Position numbers and translations under genes: made by a program
Part shown: positions 62,601-64,000 of the stretch, in pieces
Layout: each line of letters opens with the position of its first letter
Numbering within the stretch: position 1 is the first letter of the stretch
Notes under the pieces: model-generated
Told to the model about the DNA's origin: nothing
The model's database searches: none
What the model saw: only the letters and a program-made list of their open reading frames with translations
Source: Halichondria panicea
Taxonomy: Eukaryota; Porifera; Demospongiae; Suberitida; Halichondriidae
Assembly: GCF_963675165.1 (NCBI RefSeq)
Contig: NC_087385.1
Span: 532,001-596,000 of the forward strand
Direction: 5' to 3'
DNA length: 64,000 nt

Positions 62601-64000
62601 AGTGGAGTCCAGGTAGCAAGAGTTCTGGTTTCCCTGGATACCCTTCTGATCACCCACGTAGTGGAGTGGGTGTGGCACTGTTGTTTGATCAACGTTCTCT
62701 TCGAATGGCACTTGTAGAGCTGTAGTGGAGGCAATAAATAAAGTGATGATATGACAATTAACACACGGTTAATGCCGGTTTGTGCTGGGAATCCATGAGC
62801 AGGTGCTGAGTCAGCATATCTCTGGTCAGGTTGGAGACGAGCCACTGGATAGAAGGTTGCCCTGCCATAGCCACATTGCAAGTAACGGACGCCATTCAAC
62901 TCTCCATCTCCACAACGATCAGAATACTCTTCCTGTACATATCATTGTAACAACTCTTGCTGTAATTAATAAAATCACCAGCTCAATCCTTGCCACTAGC
63001 TCCTGTTCGCCAGGGAGGATCCCAATCCACCGCACAATCCCATACCACGGGTTTTGAGAGTCACCGAACTGAACAGCAGAGCCTTTGGAGATGTTCATAG
63101 GAGCAGCATGGAGTGGGAGTGGCTGTCTCGAGGGGGCATATCCACGCTGGTCAGGATGGAGTGCTGTGACAGGGCAGAAGAATCCTCGGCCGTACTTGCA
63201 AGAGAAACACCTCGTCCCCTGCCAAGTACCATCAGTACAGCCATCCATATCCTCCTCCTATACAGGCATAACACATACATGTATAAATATCAAACAACTA
63301 CAAGTGGCAACTTACCAACTCTACTCCCGCTATCAGTCCATTGACTTGAGGGAAGTTGCCCATCCAGCAAATCTCACCGTATCGAGGTGGGTCAGAAAAC
63401 TTAACTCGAGAGCCAATTACAAACTGATGCTTAGTAGAATCCTGAGATTCAGGAGCAATGACTATCACATCAGGCTGCTTGTTGCCAGCCCCAGGCATGA
63501 TGTCATAGATGGCTGGCGGACGACTCTCAGAGTGATGGCTGTCGGGTGAATCGACACAGGAACCAGAAGGGTTTACAACTCTAGCAGCTTTCATTCCCTC
63601 ATGCAGGCGTGCTAATTCCTCTTCTTTTCTCTGCCTCTCTTCAACTCTCCTCTGTTTTTCCTTCATTTCTGTTTGAACCAGTTCCTCAGGAACAACAAGT
63701 TTGCCGTGTTTCGAGTTTTCACATCTAAAGTTTGAACTTAATCCAGTGATAGTAATAAGAAAGTCACCTCTTTGGACAGGAATATCCTGCAAAAATAGAT
63801 TAGGATTATCAACAAGTACAGTAGCTAGGCATGTCACAGCAGACGACGGTACGTACCGTTTCAATTCCGACGGCATTCACTTTATCACCCTCAGTATTGG
63901 CTATTCCAGTCCACCTCACTGTGCCATGAATGGGAGTTTGATCCTTGTTGTGAGTTACCACTCTGTCTCCTTTGTGAAAGCGAGAGCCACTGTTCGTGTG
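59621..64000 (-). CDS. G11: CYLD-like deubiquitinase / TKL-like kinase fusion, 5' part outside the window
   Basis: Exons 63857 to the edge, 63316-63786, 62979-63257, 62767-62932, 62467-62719, 62203-62282, 62081-62147, 61899-62028, 61730-61838, 61128-61424, 60828-61070 and 59621-60774 keep phase and show no lesion. Visible are three and a half CAP-Gly domains, the USP Cys box (GIQGNQNSC), beta B-box (CMICG, CSEC, CATCC), ETSHYVC, FFDSMA, an acidic linker, coiled coil and type I kinase with HRDVSAPN and DFG. The 3' half is nearly identical to G6 and the 5' half closer to G4, so the gene is another mosaic. The first exon, with the start codon, lies beyond position 64000. It is expected to be beta-type. 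Confidence 0.82.
61437..61682. mobile_element. hAT-like MITE, G11 copy of the 10833 element
   Basis: Same intron and ends as in G4, G6 and G8, with a very long C run near the right terminus. Confidence 0.7.

Overview
The window is eukaryotic. Its genes are cut into many small exons by GT-AG introns, often only 42-60 bp long. They encode animal-type domains: CAP-Gly, a CYLD-type ubiquitin protease (USP) with an inserted B-box zinc finger, and a TKL-like protein kinase. Introns and spacers are full of short inverted-repeat (MITE-like) elements. Tiny introns, a large CYLD/TKL expansion and MITE families ending in CCGTATAGCGGG-like termini suggest a sponge, probably a demosponge. That placement is an inference from style; no marker gene settles it.

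Almost everything is one tandem array on the minus strand: eleven members (called G1 to G11 here, from left to right) of a family not described as such in vertebrates. The full members (G4, G5, G6, G11, and the damaged G7-G10) encode a CYLD-like deubiquitinase (N-terminal domain, 3-4 CAP-Gly domains, USP with Cys box, B-box and His box) joined in the same reading frame, through an acidic linker and a Gln/Glu-rich coiled coil, to a C-terminal kinase. G1 and G2 are short versions (CAP-Gly, coiled coil, kinase, no protease). G3 is a protease-only version with a frameshift. The modules come in distinguishable subtypes (two N-terminal types, two USP types, three kinase types) that are combined differently from gene to gene.

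Layout: 71-448, end of a plus-strand gene; 712-5173, G1 and G2; 6087-8703, G3; 8982-14509, G4; 14643-15200, a perfect fold-back element; 16116-21521, G5; 21603-24180, a transposon plus a PIGU pseudogene; 24610-30692, G6; 30803-32870, a 5'-truncated PIGU-like fragment; 33229-39075, G7 (broken); 39190-44479, G8 (broken); 44657-49630, G9 (broken); 49640-52223, repeats plus PIGU and G1 fragments; 52224-57523, G10, a chimera with the G2-type kinase; 57698-59215, another PIGU pseudogene; 59621 to the right edge, G11 (incomplete). G4, G5 and G6 can be read end to end, giving 1390, 1412 and 1501 residues from models whose splice phases all agree. About 17.4-26.4 kb and 53.4-61.4 kb are a recent segmental duplication.

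How the parts may work: in animals CYLD removes K63- and M1-linked ubiquitin from signalling proteins including the kinase RIPK1. Here a CYLD-like protease and a kinase are one polypeptide, so substrate capture (CAP-Gly), ubiquitin removal and phosphorylation would be coupled. The young, gene-converting, pseudogene-rich array resembles fast-evolving immune or recognition families. That role is inference only. No promoters, RNA genes, CRISPR arrays or replication origins could be supported.
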